Positions 41,539 to 49,962 of a stretch of DNA of 64,000 nucleotides are shown here, piece after piece (positions within the stretch are counted from its first letter, which is position 1; each line of letters starts with the position of its first letter). The DNA lies in assembly GCA_018780265.1 (NCBI GenBank), contig JADMJV010000084.1:42270-106269 (forward strand), in the 5' to 3' direction. The notes under the pieces were generated by a model that was not told where the DNA came from, did not search any database, and saw only the letters and a list, made by a program, of their open reading frames with translations. Source of the stretch: a bacterium (GTDB lineage: Bacteria > Vulcanimicrobiota > Xenobia > Xenobiales > JADMJV01). The translations under genes were made by a program, and so were the position numbers.

Positions 41539-42519
41539 ATGTTGATGCTAGGGGAACAGTCGCAACCCACTTTGGTGGGAGAAAACCTGGTTCTGTTCGC
41601 GGGCAACTCCAATCCAAGGCTGGCCCAGGCCATTGCTGACTATCTGGAAATTCCACTGGGGGCGGCCCTGGTGGGCAGTTTCACCAACGGCGAGACGCGC
41701 GTCCAGATCGACGAGAACGTGCGCGGGGCCGAGGTCTTCGTGGTTCAGCCGACATGCGGAAATGTCAACGAAACACTGATGGAGTTACTCATTATGATCG
41801 ATGCGCTCCATCGTTCGTCGGCCAAAACCATCACCGCCGTAATTCCCTACTACGGTTACGCTCGCCAGGAAAAGAAAACGGCCGGCCGCGAGCCCATTAC
41901 CGCCAAGTTGGTGGCCAACCTGATTACCGTGGCGGGGGCAGATCGTGTCATTACCGTGGATCTGCACGCCGCAGCTATCCAGGGGTTCTTCGACATCCCG
42001 GTGGACAATTTGATGGCCCTTCCCATTTTGGTCGAATATTTCCAGCGCAAGGGCTTCGACTCCAGCAATCTGGTGGTGGCTTCGCCCGACGCTGGCGGGG
42101 TAAATCGGGCCCGTCTTTTTGCCGAGCGCCTCAATGCCGGTCTGGCCATTATCTTCAAGCGGCGCCCCGAGCCGGACAAGGCAGAAGTCATTGATGTGGT
42201 GGGCGATGTGGATGGCAAGACCGTGATTGTGGTCGACGACATCATCTCTACCGGGCGCACGTTGATCAAAGGGGTCGAGACCATGTTGGCACGGGGGGCC
42301 ACTCGCTGCTACGCCGCGGCCACCCACGCCATCATGGCCAGTGAGGCCATTGAAATGATCAACAGTTCGCTGCTGGAGGAAGTCGTCGTAACCGATACGA
42401 TTCCCCTACCAGCCACCTCCCAAAGGGGTAAAATCACGACCTTGTCAGTGGCCTCTTTGCTGGGAGAAGCCATACGACGCAACTACTACAACCTTTCGGT
42501 CAGCAAACTCTTCGCCTAG
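41539..42519 (+). CDS. prs: Ribose-phosphate pyrophosphokinase
   Basis: 326 residues from ATG 41539, with AAGGAG 9 nt upstream. The frame is open back to an ATG at 41383, but those 52 residues are polar and not family-like. Signatures: LFAGNSNPRLAQAIADYL, IPYYGYARQEKKTAGREPIT, VDLHAAAIQGFFDIPVDNL, SPDAGGVNRARLFAERL and the PRPP loop VIVVDDIISTGRTLIKG. Makes PRPP from ribose-5-phosphate and ATP for nucleotide, His and Trp synthesis. The pgi gene follows after 8 nt and is probably co-transcribed. Confidence 0.96.
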   Translation: MLMLGEQSQPTLVGENLVLFAGNSNPRLAQAIADYLEIPLGAALVGSFTNGETRVQIDENVRGAEVFVVQPTCGNVNETLMELLIMIDALHRSSAKTITAVIPYYGYARQEKKTAGREPITAKLVANLITVAGADRVITVDLHAAAIQGFFDIPVDNLMALPILVEYFQRKGFDSSNLVVASPDAGGVNRARLFAERLNAGLAIIFKRRPEPDKAEVIDVVGDVDGKTVIVVDDIISTGRTLIKGVETMLARGATRCYAAATHAIMASEAIEMINSSLLEEVVVTDTIPLPATSQRGKITTLSVASLLGEAIRRNYYNLSVSKLFA

Positions 42520-42527
42520 GAGGCCTC

Positions 42528-44105
42528 TTGTCTGGTTGGCAGCAATTTTCCCGATATTTCTTGTATTCCCCCAAGTTGGACTTCAGCGTAGACCTGTCTC
42601 GAATGGGGCTCGACGACGCCTTCCTGGATGCGATGCAGCCGGCCTCTGAACAAGCCTGGGCAGCCGTCCAGGAGTTGGAGCGTGGTGCCATCGCCAATCC
42701 AGACGAGAATCGAATGGTGGGTCATTACTGGCTGCGCAAAGCAGAACTGGCTCCCACGGCTGAAATCAAGTCGGCCATCGAGCAGATGCTGGAACAGGTT
42801 TCCACCTTTGCCGCCTCCGTTCACCATGGCGACATTCATCCTCCGGCTCGGCCCCGTTTTGCTCGCGTCCTCTCCATCGGTATTGGCGGCTCGGCTCTGG
42901 GACCGCAGTTCGTGGCGGAAGCACTGGGCAGCCCGGCTGACAAAATGAAGATGGTGTTCCTCGACAACACCGACCCCGATGGGTTTGACCGGGTGCTGGC
43001 CGGGGATTTGTCAGAAACCTTGACCGTGGTGATCTCCAAGTCCGGGTCCACGCCCGAAACGCTCAACGGTATGCTGGAGGCGGCGGCCGCCTACCAGCGT
43101 CAGGGTCTCGTTTTTGCAGAGCAGGCAGTGGCCGTCACCGGCGACGGCAGCGTGCTGTACAGGCAGGCCCACCAGGAGAAGTGGCTGAGCATCTTCCCCA
43201 TGTGGGACTGGGTGGGAGGTCGCACCTCGGTGATGTCGGCAGTGGGCCTGGTGGGAATGGCCCTTCAAGGTCTGGATGTTGCTGGCTTTTTGCGGGGCGC
43301 TTCCGATATGGACGAGTGGACTCGGGCCCGTGGCTGGCAGGCCAATCCGGCCCTGGCTCTGGCCCTGGCCTGGTACAAGGCGGGCGATGGTAAGGGCCAC
43401 AAAGACATGGTGGTGCTGCCCTACAAGGACCGCCTGGCACTGTTTAGCCGCTACCTGCAGCAACTGGTGATGGAATCTCTGGGCAAAGAGAAGGACTTGC
43501 AGGGTCGTGTGGTTCATCAAGGCATCGCCGTCTACGGCAACAAAGGCAGCACCGACCAGCACGCCTACGTTCAACAGTTGCGCGACGGCCTCAATAACTT
43601 TTTTGCCACCCTGGTGGTAGTCCTAAAAGACCGCCACGGCGAGGGCATAGAGGTTGAACCTGGAGTGACCGCTGGCGATTTTCTCAACGGCTTTTGGCAG
43701 GGGACGCGCCAGGCTTTGAGCGACAATGCCCGGACCAACGTCTGCATCACTTTGCCCGACGTCAATGCCTATCAGGTGGGGGCCTTGATCGCCCTCTACG
43801 AGCGCACCGTCAGTCTTTATGCGCAGTTGATCGGAATCAATGCTTATCACCAACCGGGCGTGGAGGCCGGCAAGAAGGCCGCCAAAGTGGTTTTGGACCT
43901 GCAGAAAAAAGTGGTCCAGGCCCTTCAGAGCGGAGGTTGGTATTCGGCGTCCTCCCTGGCGGAAAAGGTGGGTGCCGAGATTGAACCCGTCTTCCTCATG
44001 ATGCGGCATCTGGCCGCCAACCGGGCCGACCTGCTGAGCCGTGGGCACGGTTTAGCCCTGGAGGTTGGCGCCCGCAGCCTGGTTGGCCTGGGCGGTCCAA
44101 GGTGA
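42528..44105 (+). CDS. pgi: Glucose-6-phosphate isomerase
   Basis: 525 residues from TTG 42528, which has TAGGAGG (42517-42523) directly upstream. Sugar-phosphate isomerase (SIS) motifs: SIGIGGSALGPQFVAEALG, VVISKSGSTPETLNGML, WDWVGGRTSVMSAVGLVGM, GNKGSTDQHAYVQQLRDGL and the catalytic INAYHQPGVEAGKKAA segment. The length and the extra C-terminal helical domain resemble cyanobacterial and related PGIs. Interconverts glucose-6- and fructose-6-phosphate. Operon with prs and probably the phosphodiesterase gene downstream. Confidence 0.96.
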   Translation: MSGWQQFSRYFLYSPKLDFSVDLSRMGLDDAFLDAMQPASEQAWAAVQELERGAIANPDENRMVGHYWLRKAELAPTAEIKSAIEQMLEQVSTFAASVHHGDIHPPARPRFARVLSIGIGGSALGPQFVAEALGSPADKMKMVFLDNTDPDGFDRVLAGDLSETLTVVISKSGSTPETLNGMLEAAAAYQRQGLVFAEQAVAVTGDGSVLYRQAHQEKWLSIFPMWDWVGGRTSVMSAVGLVGMALQGLDVAGFLRGASDMDEWTRARGWQANPALALALAWYKAGDGKGHKDMVVLPYKDRLALFSRYLQQLVMESLGKEKDLQGRVVHQGIAVYGNKGSTDQHAYVQQLRDGLNNFFATLVVVLKDRHGEGIEVEPGVTAGDFLNGFWQGTRQALSDNARTNVCITLPDVNAYQVGALIALYERTVSLYAQLIGINAYHQPGVEAGKKAAKVVLDLQKKVVQALQSGGWYSASSLAEKVGAEIEPVFLMMRHLAANRADLLSRGHGLALEVGARSLVGLGGPR

Positions 44106-44121
44106 AGGCAGGCACTCTTCC

Positions 44122-44610
44122 TTGAAGGTCGAGTTTGCCGTCGTCTCCGACACCCACTGGCGAGATCGTCAGCCCGACCTGGATCGTTTGATTCACCGAC
44201 TTTATGGGGCCCACGTGATCCTTCACGCCGGAGACGCAGTCAGTCCAGCCGTTATCGAGGCCCTGGAGGAAGTGGCTCCGGTTTTAGGGGTGGTGGGAAA
44301 CTGCTGTCAGCCAGGCCTGCGTCAGCGCTTTCCTTTGCAGCGCGTGGACGAGTTCAGCGGACTGAAGATCGGGATGCTTCATGGCCACCTGGTCGACCTG
44401 AGCGACCCGGAAGGGGTGCTGGGCCATTTTTCCGCCGACATCCAACTGGTGATTCACGGTCATACCCACCTGGCTCGCTGTCAACGGATCGGCGACCGCT
44501 GGTTGTTTAACCCGGGCAGCGTCTCTGAACCTCGCGGCGGCAGCCCCCCGACCTATGGGTGGGGGACCTGGGAAGGTGGCCGCCTGCAACTGCAGCACAA
44601 AATATTTTAA
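44122..44610 (+). CDS. YfcE/MJ0936-type metallophosphoesterase
   Basis: 162 residues from TTG 44122, 16 nt after pgi. Calcineurin-like fold with metal motifs D-x-H (VVSDTHWRD), GDAVS (ILHAGDAVSP), GNCC (VVGNCCQPG), GH (MLHGHLVD) and GHTH (LVIHGHTHLARC), followed by FNPGSVSEPRGG. These small enzymes hydrolyse phosphodiesters in vitro and the natural substrate is usually unknown. The GNCC box has Cys where GNCD is usual. It overlaps the convergent HAD gene by 4 nt. Confidence 0.9.
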   Translation: MKVEFAVVSDTHWRDRQPDLDRLIHRLYGAHVILHAGDAVSPAVIEALEEVAPVLGVVGNCCQPGLRQRFPLQRVDEFSGLKIGMLHGHLVDLSDPEGVLGHFSADIQLVIHGHTHLARCQRIGDRWLFNPGSVSEPRGGSPPTYGWGTWEGGRLQLQHKIF

Positions 44611-45227
44611 AGCAGTTTGTATTTGCCCAATTCGGTGATCAATGGGTATAAGCCGGTGAAGTGGTGAACTTTCATGCCCGCCGCCTTGGCCGCCTGACAG
44701 TTGACCTCGGAATCGTCAATCAGCAAACATTTTCCGATCGATTTGCCGGTTTGTTTGGCCGCAAGTTGATAGATGGCCTTGTCGGGCTTGCGTTGACCCA
44801 CCTGGCAAGATAGCAGGCATGGCCTGAAAGGCTGATAGTAACCCAGATCCGAGAGGTGTTCGGCATGTTCCTGAATGGTATTGCTGAGGGCGCCTACCAT
44901 TACTTTGGCGCGCAGGCTCCAGCATAGGCGCAGTACGTTGTTGTCCAGTTGGAGTGAATCGATCAACAACTGTCTCCACAAACCCTTGAGTTGGGGCGGG
45001 TCGGGCATTTGGCCCTGTCCTTGAGACCACAAAACCTCACCCACCTCCTTCCAAAACTCTTCCGAACTCAACTCGCCTTTTTCTAGCTTGGGAACGCGGG
45101 GTTGCACGGCCGCCCGCATCGCCTCAGGGGTCGATCTGAATATTTTGGCACCGCGGTCCGCGTAAGCTTCCAGGTTGGCATGGATGAGAACCCCACCTAT
45201 GTCGAAAAGAACCGCCTGAACCGCCAT
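44607..45227 (-). CDS. HAD-superfamily hydrolase
   Basis: 206 residues. Motif I is VLFDIGGVLIHANLEA: the nucleophile Asp8 is present, but the second acid (D-x-D) is Gly, as in epoxide-hydrolase-N-like HAD proteins such as YihX. Motif II lies in VGALSNTIQEH, motif III Lys in GQRKPDKAIYQLA and motif IV in CLLIDDSEVNCQAAKAAGM. The cap is a helical type-I cap. Acts on a small phosphorylated metabolite or may be inactive as a phosphatase. Divergent by 77 nt from the biotinyl-type carrier gene. Confidence 0.88.
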   Translation of the reverse strand: MAVQAVLFDIGGVLIHANLEAYADRGAKIFRSTPEAMRAAVQPRVPKLEKGELSSEEFWKEVGEVLWSQGQGQMPDPPQLKGLWRQLLIDSLQLDNNVLRLCWSLRAKVMVGALSNTIQEHAEHLSDLGYYQPFRPCLLSCQVGQRKPDKAIYQLAAKQTGKSIGKCLLIDDSEVNCQAAKAAGMKVHHFTGLYPLITELGKYKLL

Positions 45228-45304
45228 GGGCCAGGATTCGCCCTGGCACCGTCGAGCAACCTGCTTTGGCAGGGGGAAGAGTTTCGCAACGAGAACGCGC
45301 CCCT

Positions 45305-45790
45305 ATGCGCCAAAGCTATCTCGTCGACGGTGAGAAACGCGTTCTCGCCTGGACAAATCTTCAATTGCCCTATCGATTGCTGGTAGGAGAGGAAGCGGTG
45401 ACGGTGGTCCATCATCGCCCCGGTTTCTGTATCCTGGAAGATGGACGCTGCTTGAGATATAGCAGTGTTTATCAGTCTGGTTCCCAAGAATGGACTCTCC
45501 AATGGAGCGGTCAAACCTTTGCTGTCAGGGCCCTGCGTTCCCACCGAGAGAGTGCCGTTTCTGCTCAGGGAGGCCTGGTTAAGAGCCCCATGAATGGGGT
45601 GGTAGTCAAAGTGGTGGCGGCTGCGGGTGAATCGGTCGAGGCCGGCCAGGTGATTCTGGTACTGGAAGCGATGAAGATGGAAAACGAAGTGTCGGCTCCG
45701 GTGAGCGGAAAGTTGATTCGCCTGGAAGTCAGTGCCGGTCAGGTGGTCGGCGCCAACCAGAACCTGTTTGAAGTCCAGGCCGAGGCCTGA
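45305..45790 (+). CDS. Biotin/lipoyl attachment domain protein (BCCP-like)
   Basis: 161 residues from ATG 45305. The C-terminal 75 residues are a biotinyl domain with the attachment motif EAMKMENEV (VILVLEAMKMENEVSAPVSG), preceded by SPMNGVVVKVVAAAGESVEA. The N-terminal half is an unassigned beta-rich domain resembling the linker of acyl-CoA carboxylase alpha chains. No biotin carboxylase or carboxyltransferase gene is next to it. The thiolase gene follows after 13 nt, suggesting a role in acyl-CoA metabolism, possibly as carrier for a carboxylase encoded elsewhere. Confidence 0.88.
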   Translation: MRQSYLVDGEKRVLAWTNLQLPYRLLVGEEAVTVVHHRPGFCILEDGRCLRYSSVYQSGSQEWTLQWSGQTFAVRALRSHRESAVSAQGGLVKSPMNGVVVKVVAAAGESVEAGQVILVLEAMKMENEVSAPVSGKLIRLEVSAGQVVGANQNLFEVQAEA

Positions 45791-45803
45791 AAGGAACATT
45801 GTC

Positions 45804-47060
45804 TTGTCACTCGATTATCAAAATTTCCCCATTCCTCAGCTCGACCCCTCGGTCAACCCACGCCCTCGCGGAGGTGGCGGCAAGCCGGTAATTGTGGCCG
45901 CAACCCGCACGGCTATAGGAAAATTTCAGGGCAGCCTGGCTGAACTATCGGCCCCCCAGTTGGGTGCAGCCGTAGCCGCTCAACTCTTAAAAAGCAGCGG
46001 AGTTCCTTCTCAGGAGATCGATGAAGTGATTTTTGGCTGTGTGCTCTCGGCCGGAATCGGCCAGAACCCCACCCGCCAGGTGGTCATCAAAAGTGGAATG
46101 GATCCCCGCGTTTCAGCCTATTCGATCAACCAGGTGTGCGCCTCCGGCCTCAAGGCCGTAGCCCTGGCCTCCCAGGCCATTCGTGCCGGCGACCAGAGAG
46201 CCGTGATCGCGGGTGGCATGGAGTGCATGAGCCGAGCCCCGTATCTGCTGGAGAAAGCCCGCACCGGCTATCGCTTGGGACATGGTCAGATGCTGGACAG
46301 CATGATCAGCGACGGACTTTGGGACCCCTACAGCGATTTTCATATGGGCAACACCGGCGAATTGGTGGCCCAAAAGTATGGATTCACCCGCGAGCAACAA
46401 GACGAATACGCTTATCGGAGCCATCAGAAAGCGCTGGCCGCTATCGCAGCGGGCAAGTTTCGTGATGAAATTGTCGCTTTGGAGATCCCTGCCGGCAAGG
46501 GCAAGTCGGTCACCTTTGACCAGGACGAATGTCCGCGCGCCGACACCAGTCGGGAGGCGCTGGCCAAACTGCGCCCTGCCTTCGTAGCCGGAGGCACGGT
46601 GACCGCGGGCAATGCCCCAGGCGTGAATGATGGGGCCGCCGGACTGCTGGTCATGGACGAGGATTATGCCAGCGAGCGGGGCTTACAACCGCTGGCTCGG
46701 ATTCTAGACAGCTACGCAGGTGGACTGGATCCGGCCTGGGTTATGCTCACCCCCATTCCCAGTGTGCGCGGCTTGCTCAAACGCAACCCGGATTGGAAAC
46801 TTTCTGATTTTGCCTGCGTGGAGATCAACGAGGCATTCTCGGTACAGGCTCTGGCCGTGGTTCAAGAGTTGGGACTGCAGGCTGAGCGCGTCAATGTCAA
46901 TGGAGGTGCGGTGGCCCTGGGCCACCCCATCGGCGCTTCTGGGGCCCGTATCCTGGTGACACTAATTCATGCCCTGCGCCAGCGGGGGGGCGGACGTGGC
47001 CTGGCTACCCTGTGTTTGGGCGGCGGTAACGGATTAGCTTTGGCGATTGAAGTAGACTAA
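45804..47060 (+). CDS. Acetyl-CoA C-acetyltransferase (thiolase)
   Basis: 418 residues from TTG 45804, with AAGGA upstream. Family signatures: active-site Cys112 in INQVCASGLKAVALAS, the His in NGGAVALGHPIGASGARIL and the second Cys in GLATLCLGGGNGLAL, plus ECMSRAPYL and NDGAAGLLVMD. A 25-residue Pro/Gly-rich N-terminal extension precedes the core (VIVAATRTAIGKFQG). The context (biotinyl carrier, no beta-oxidation genes) gives no decision between biosynthetic and degradative thiolase. Cytoplasmic. Confidence 0.95.
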   Translation: MSLDYQNFPIPQLDPSVNPRPRGGGGKPVIVAATRTAIGKFQGSLAELSAPQLGAAVAAQLLKSSGVPSQEIDEVIFGCVLSAGIGQNPTRQVVIKSGMDPRVSAYSINQVCASGLKAVALASQAIRAGDQRAVIAGGMECMSRAPYLLEKARTGYRLGHGQMLDSMISDGLWDPYSDFHMGNTGELVAQKYGFTREQQDEYAYRSHQKALAAIAAGKFRDEIVALEIPAGKGKSVTFDQDECPRADTSREALAKLRPAFVAGGTVTAGNAPGVNDGAAGLLVMDEDYASERGLQPLARILDSYAGGLDPAWVMLTPIPSVRGLLKRNPDWKLSDFACVEINEAFSVQALAVVQELGLQAERVNVNGGAVALGHPIGASGARILVTLIHALRQRGGGRGLATLCLGGGNGLALAIEVD

Positions 47061-47097
47061 CGGGGGTTTGCCGGCGGGCGGCGAAGCGATACAAGAC

Positions 47098-48036
47098 ATG
47101 TTTGGTTGGCTCCGTAAAAAGGTCCCGGCTCAGCCAACGGACTCTGAACCAGAGCCCGTTGATCCTGTAGTCATCGTGCCTGCATCGGCTGGGGTGGAAA
47201 CGCCCCGCTTGGTGTCGGTTCCACCTCTGCCGCCCACCGCAGGTATTCCCGTGGCCCCCCCCAGTTCGGGCGACCACGAATGGGAAGCCATGATGGAGCC
47301 CCCCGAGCCGACTCGCAGTCCTGTCGGACGCGAGTCCACGAAGATACCGACACCCGCTTGTGCGCCGCCTCCACCTCCGCCGGACGGTACGCCTGACCTG
47401 TTGGTGCCAGGGGCGACCATGCGGGCTATTCCTGAAAAGCAACCGGCCACACCGCGGGGTTGGAATGTCAGGGTCGTCAAGACCGATGCGGAGGGCATCT
47501 GGGTGGCACGCGTCCCTGGTGAAGCCGATCCGTTGCCCGTGTCTGCCAAAGAAGTACTTTCGCTGGTGATTTTCGACGAACGCAAGCAAGTCAGTTACGA
47601 TTGTCCCATCATTCGCATCAAGGCAGGCAATCCCGAACAAATCCTGGTGGGCCGCCCACTCAAATCGCTTTCCGAAAAGTCCAAGTTGGATTCTCTGGGG
47701 GGTCGACAGCATTTTCGTATCGAGACGCAACTGCCGGTTGAGGTTAAGATCCCGGGCCTGGCTGGTAAAGGAATCCCCCCGCTGTCCGGCCACACCCGCG
47801 ACATCAGCAAAGGCGGAATGGCTCTTATGTTGGCCCGCCGCTTCGATGCGGGCCGCGAGTTGGACGTGAGGGTTCTGTCCTGGAATTTTCCTTTACAAAT
47901 TCGCGCTAAAGTAGTGCGCTGCGATGAGGACGCGAATGGCCGCTTCAATGTGGCCATAGCCTTTCCTGAGGACATGAGTTCTATTACTCGAGATTTGGTA
48001 GGACATTTCATTATGGAAAATCAGCGGGGTAAATAG
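47098..48036 (+). CDS. PilZ domain protein (c-di-GMP binding)
   Basis: 312 residues from ATG 47098 (MFGWLRKKVPAQPTD); TTG 47068 is an alternative. Residues 10-120 are Pro-rich and disordered. Residues about 120-195 form a YcgR-N-like beta domain, then comes a PilZ domain with RQHFR (R-x-x-x-R) and D-x-S-x-x-G in TRDISKGGMALML, the two c-di-GMP contact motifs. Such proteins control motility, pili or exopolysaccharide. Coupled to the SLBB/ComEA-like gene (TAGTG). In the same window the two GGDEF-like domains are degenerate, so the cyclase must be encoded elsewhere. Confidence 0.88.
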   Translation: MFGWLRKKVPAQPTDSEPEPVDPVVIVPASAGVETPRLVSVPPLPPTAGIPVAPPSSGDHEWEAMMEPPEPTRSPVGRESTKIPTPACAPPPPPPDGTPDLLVPGATMRAIPEKQPATPRGWNVRVVKTDAEGIWVARVPGEADPLPVSAKEVLSLVIFDERKQVSYDCPIIRIKAGNPEQILVGRPLKSLSEKSKLDSLGGRQHFRIETQLPVEVKIPGLAGKGIPPLSGHTRDISKGGMALMLARRFDAGRELDVRVLSWNFPLQIRAKVVRCDEDANGRFNVAIAFPEDMSSITRDLVGHFIMENQRGK

Positions 48037-48869
48037 TGAGTCAGCCAACCATTCCCTTTCCAGAACCCGTCCCCGAAGGCCCCGAAGAGCGTAACCATAA
48101 CCCCTACATCGTGGCTGCCATTTTAGCCCTATCGGTGGTGGTCCTGCTCTTTTATCGATTGAGCGGATCTCAGGTCGTACCTCAAGAGCAGGCCAGCAGT
48201 GTGGGCATTCCCAAGACTGCTTCCAATTACATTATGGTGGATGTGGACGGGGCGGTGGTTCGTCCTGGAGTGTACCGCCTGCGTGTGGGCAGTCGGGTTT
48301 TTGACGCCATCGCCTCGGCCGGCGGACTCAAACCGGACGCCGATAGGCTTCAAGTCAAGATGGCCAAAAAGCTTCGCGATGAGGAGAAAGTGATCGTCCC
48401 CACGGTCGGCCAGGTACTGCCTACGCTCAGTCCTACCCCAGCAGCCGAAGAGGAATCTCTAGACCTGCCGCCCGAACTCGACGAACCAGAAGCGCCCGTC
48501 GATCAACCTCTGCCTGACTTGACGCCGGCTGCTGAGCTGACTGCCGAACCTGTAGCGGTGGTGACGTCAACTCCCAAGCCGGAAGTCACGCCCAAGCCCA
48601 AGCCCGAAACAACCCCCGCCGCTCCCTCTCCTGTGGCCACGGCACCGCCCGTCCCGGTGGTGCCAGCCACCGCCAAGGTCAGTATCAATCGAGCCACCGC
48701 TGACCAGTTAGAGGGGATTCCGGGCCTGGGCCCCAAATTGGCACTGGATATCGTCAACTACCGAAAGGGTCCGCCTCCCCACGCCTTTACCTCGCTGGAG
48801 GAGCTGACTCAAGTGCCAGGGTTGAAGCAGGCGAAATACGACGAAATTTTGCCCTACGTCAAGCTGTAA
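48036..48869 (+). CDS. ComEA-like DNA-binding protein with SLBB domain
   Basis: 277 residues from GTG 48036. One N-terminal transmembrane helix (YIVAAILALSVVVLLFYRL), then an SLBB domain (IMVDVDGAVVRPGVYRLRVG, DAIASAGGLKPDAD), a long Pro/Thr linker, and a C-terminal helix-hairpin-helix pair (SINRATADQLEGIPGLGPKL, AFTSLEELTQVPGLKQAKYD). This is the ComEA arrangement: the membrane receptor for incoming double-stranded DNA during transformation. Preceded by PilZ and followed within 7 nt by a small protein gene. The comF homologue at 22311 and the nuclease-like gene at 49417 fit a competence theme. Confidence 0.92.
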   Translation: MSQPTIPFPEPVPEGPEERNHNPYIVAAILALSVVVLLFYRLSGSQVVPQEQASSVGIPKTASNYIMVDVDGAVVRPGVYRLRVGSRVFDAIASAGGLKPDADRLQVKMAKKLRDEEKVIVPTVGQVLPTLSPTPAAEEESLDLPPELDEPEAPVDQPLPDLTPAAELTAEPVAVVTSTPKPEVTPKPKPETTPAAPSPVATAPPVPVVPATAKVSINRATADQLEGIPGLGPKLALDIVNYRKGPPPHAFTSLEELTQVPGLKQAKYDEILPYVKL

Positions 48870-48876
48870 GGAGTCA

Positions 48877-49098
48877 ATGAACATGACCATTCAAGGAAAA
48901 CTCGAACATTCGGCCCTGGAAGGGGGCACCTGGGTGTTGCGGGGCTCGGACGGCAACTCGTACCAACTGTCTGGCCTGCCCAACAATCTTCAAGTGGACG
49001 GCAATAGCCTGGAGCTGGAAGGTAGCCTGGACCAAGGGGCTTTCACTATCGGTATGATGGGAGCCGTTTTCCAGGTTTCCAAGGCACGCAAACTCTAG
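48877..49098 (+). CDS. Small beta-rich protein, unknown
   Basis: 73 residues. ATG 48877 is preceded by AAGGAGTCA. It is entirely built of short strands (MTIQGKLEHSALEGGTWVLR, GSDGNSYQLSGLP, NSLELEGSLDQGAFTIG), which suggests an OB-like or SH3-like barrel of the kind seen in small lipocalin/DUF proteins that bind ligands or nucleic acid. No signal peptide. Located between the ComEA-like gene and the hypothetical gene at 49100, all on the plus strand with gaps of 1-7 nt, so one operon. Function unknown. Confidence 0.72.
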   Translation: MNMTIQGKLEHSALEGGTWVLRGSDGNSYQLSGLPNNLQVDGNSLELEGSLDQGAFTIGMMGAVFQVSKARKL

Positions 49099-49099
49099 T

Positions 49100-49435
49100 A
49101 TGCGAGGCTGGAAGGTACAGGTTGAAGCCGATTTGTCGGCGGCTAAAGTGGGTAAAACACGGGGTCCGGCCCTGGCGGTATCTGGCTGCGGTTGGGCACG
49201 AGGCCGGCGCAGTGACCTGCATGTCTATCTGGTGGAGGCGCTTCCAGAAAATTGGAGCGATGATCATGAAGCGGCTCTGGCGGATAAGCTCAGCCAGGAC
49301 TTTGGGGGTCAGTGGGTCTTGCTCGACGGCTCCCGCCTGATCGGTCGCTGGGCCCAATTGACCGCCGCAGAAAAGCGCTTGTTGCGGCAGCGCGAAGGGT
49401 TTGAAGAGTTAACCACGTGGTCCGACCGGACCTGA
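49100..49435 (+). CDS. Hypothetical protein
   Basis: 111 residues, cytoplasmic, alpha/beta. It begins MRGWKVQVEADLSAAKVGK and has HVYLVEALPENWSDDHEAAL and RLIGRWAQLTAAEKRLLRQR segments. No motif I can name. It starts 1 nt after the preceding stop and overlaps the nuclease-like gene by 19 nt, so the two are translationally linked and may form a complex, in the manner of a small protein paired with a nuclease. Confidence 0.68.
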   Translation: MRGWKVQVEADLSAAKVGKTRGPALAVSGCGWARGRRSDLHVYLVEALPENWSDDHEAALADKLSQDFGGQWVLLDGSRLIGRWAQLTAAEKRLLRQREGFEELTTWSDRT

Positions 49436-49962
49436 AGCAAAATACTCCGGAGGCTTTTCGTCAGCAATTGCGCTCCGGCCATTACAACGAGTTGCGAGTA
49501 GCCCTTTATTTCATGCTGCGGGGGCATGCCGCCCGGCTGGGCTTTGATGGCCAAAGCTTTGATATCACGGTGGTGCCCGGACCCGACTACGGATCGCGTC
49601 AGCCATTTCGGGTGGAAGTCAAATGGGACAAGCACGCGGCGCGGACCGGCAACGCCTACTTCGAAACCGACAACCCCAGGTCGGGCAAGGCAACCGGCAT
49701 TCGCAGCAGCAGTGCCGACTGGTGGTGCCACGTTTTGGGTGAAGGTCAGGAAGCTCTGTTGATGCCCCTACCGCTTTTGCGTCGCTGGCTGGACGAGCGC
49801 AACTACCGAAGCGTGCGCACCCAGGGTAGTGACTCCAACAGTCGGGGACTGGTGGTTCCGCTGACCGATCTGGATGCGGAAAAGAAATTCCTCCGGGTTC
49901 ACTTGCCGACCCCGGAGGAATATTTTGACGACCTCCTTAAACGCGCCCTGTCAGGCCCCTAG
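49417..49962 (+). CDS. PD-(D/E)XK-like nuclease-fold protein
   Basis: 181 residues from GTG 49417. The centre reads FRVEVKWDKHAARTGNAYFE, which has the E-x-K of the PD-(D/E)XK core and the T-G-N-x-x-x-E tail seen in endonuclease-like phage and resolvase-type proteins. A preceding DITVVPGPDYG supplies the expected Asp, about 17 residues upstream. The C-terminal part is a helical tail. Likely cuts or binds DNA. At the end of the ComEA-like operon it could process incoming DNA, an inference from context only. Overlaps the upstream gene and ends 3-4 nt into the convergent Gly-rich gene. Confidence 0.65.
   Translation: MVRPDLKQNTPEAFRQQLRSGHYNELRVALYFMLRGHAARLGFDGQSFDITVVPGPDYGSRQPFRVEVKWDKHAARTGNAYFETDNPRSGKATGIRSSSADWWCHVLGEGQEALLMPLPLLRRWLDERNYRSVRTQGSDSNSRGLVVPLTDLDAEKKFLRVHLPTPEEYFDDLLKRALSGP

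Noticed and set aside
40386..41633. 415-codon minus-strand frame
   Set aside because: Antisense to the hydroxyphenylpyruvate dioxygenase gene with its complete iron-ligand set.
48877..49098. MNMTIQ opening of the 73-residue protein as a tagged protein
   Set aside because: The Q is at position 6 and a folded beta domain starts at once; there is no polar leader.
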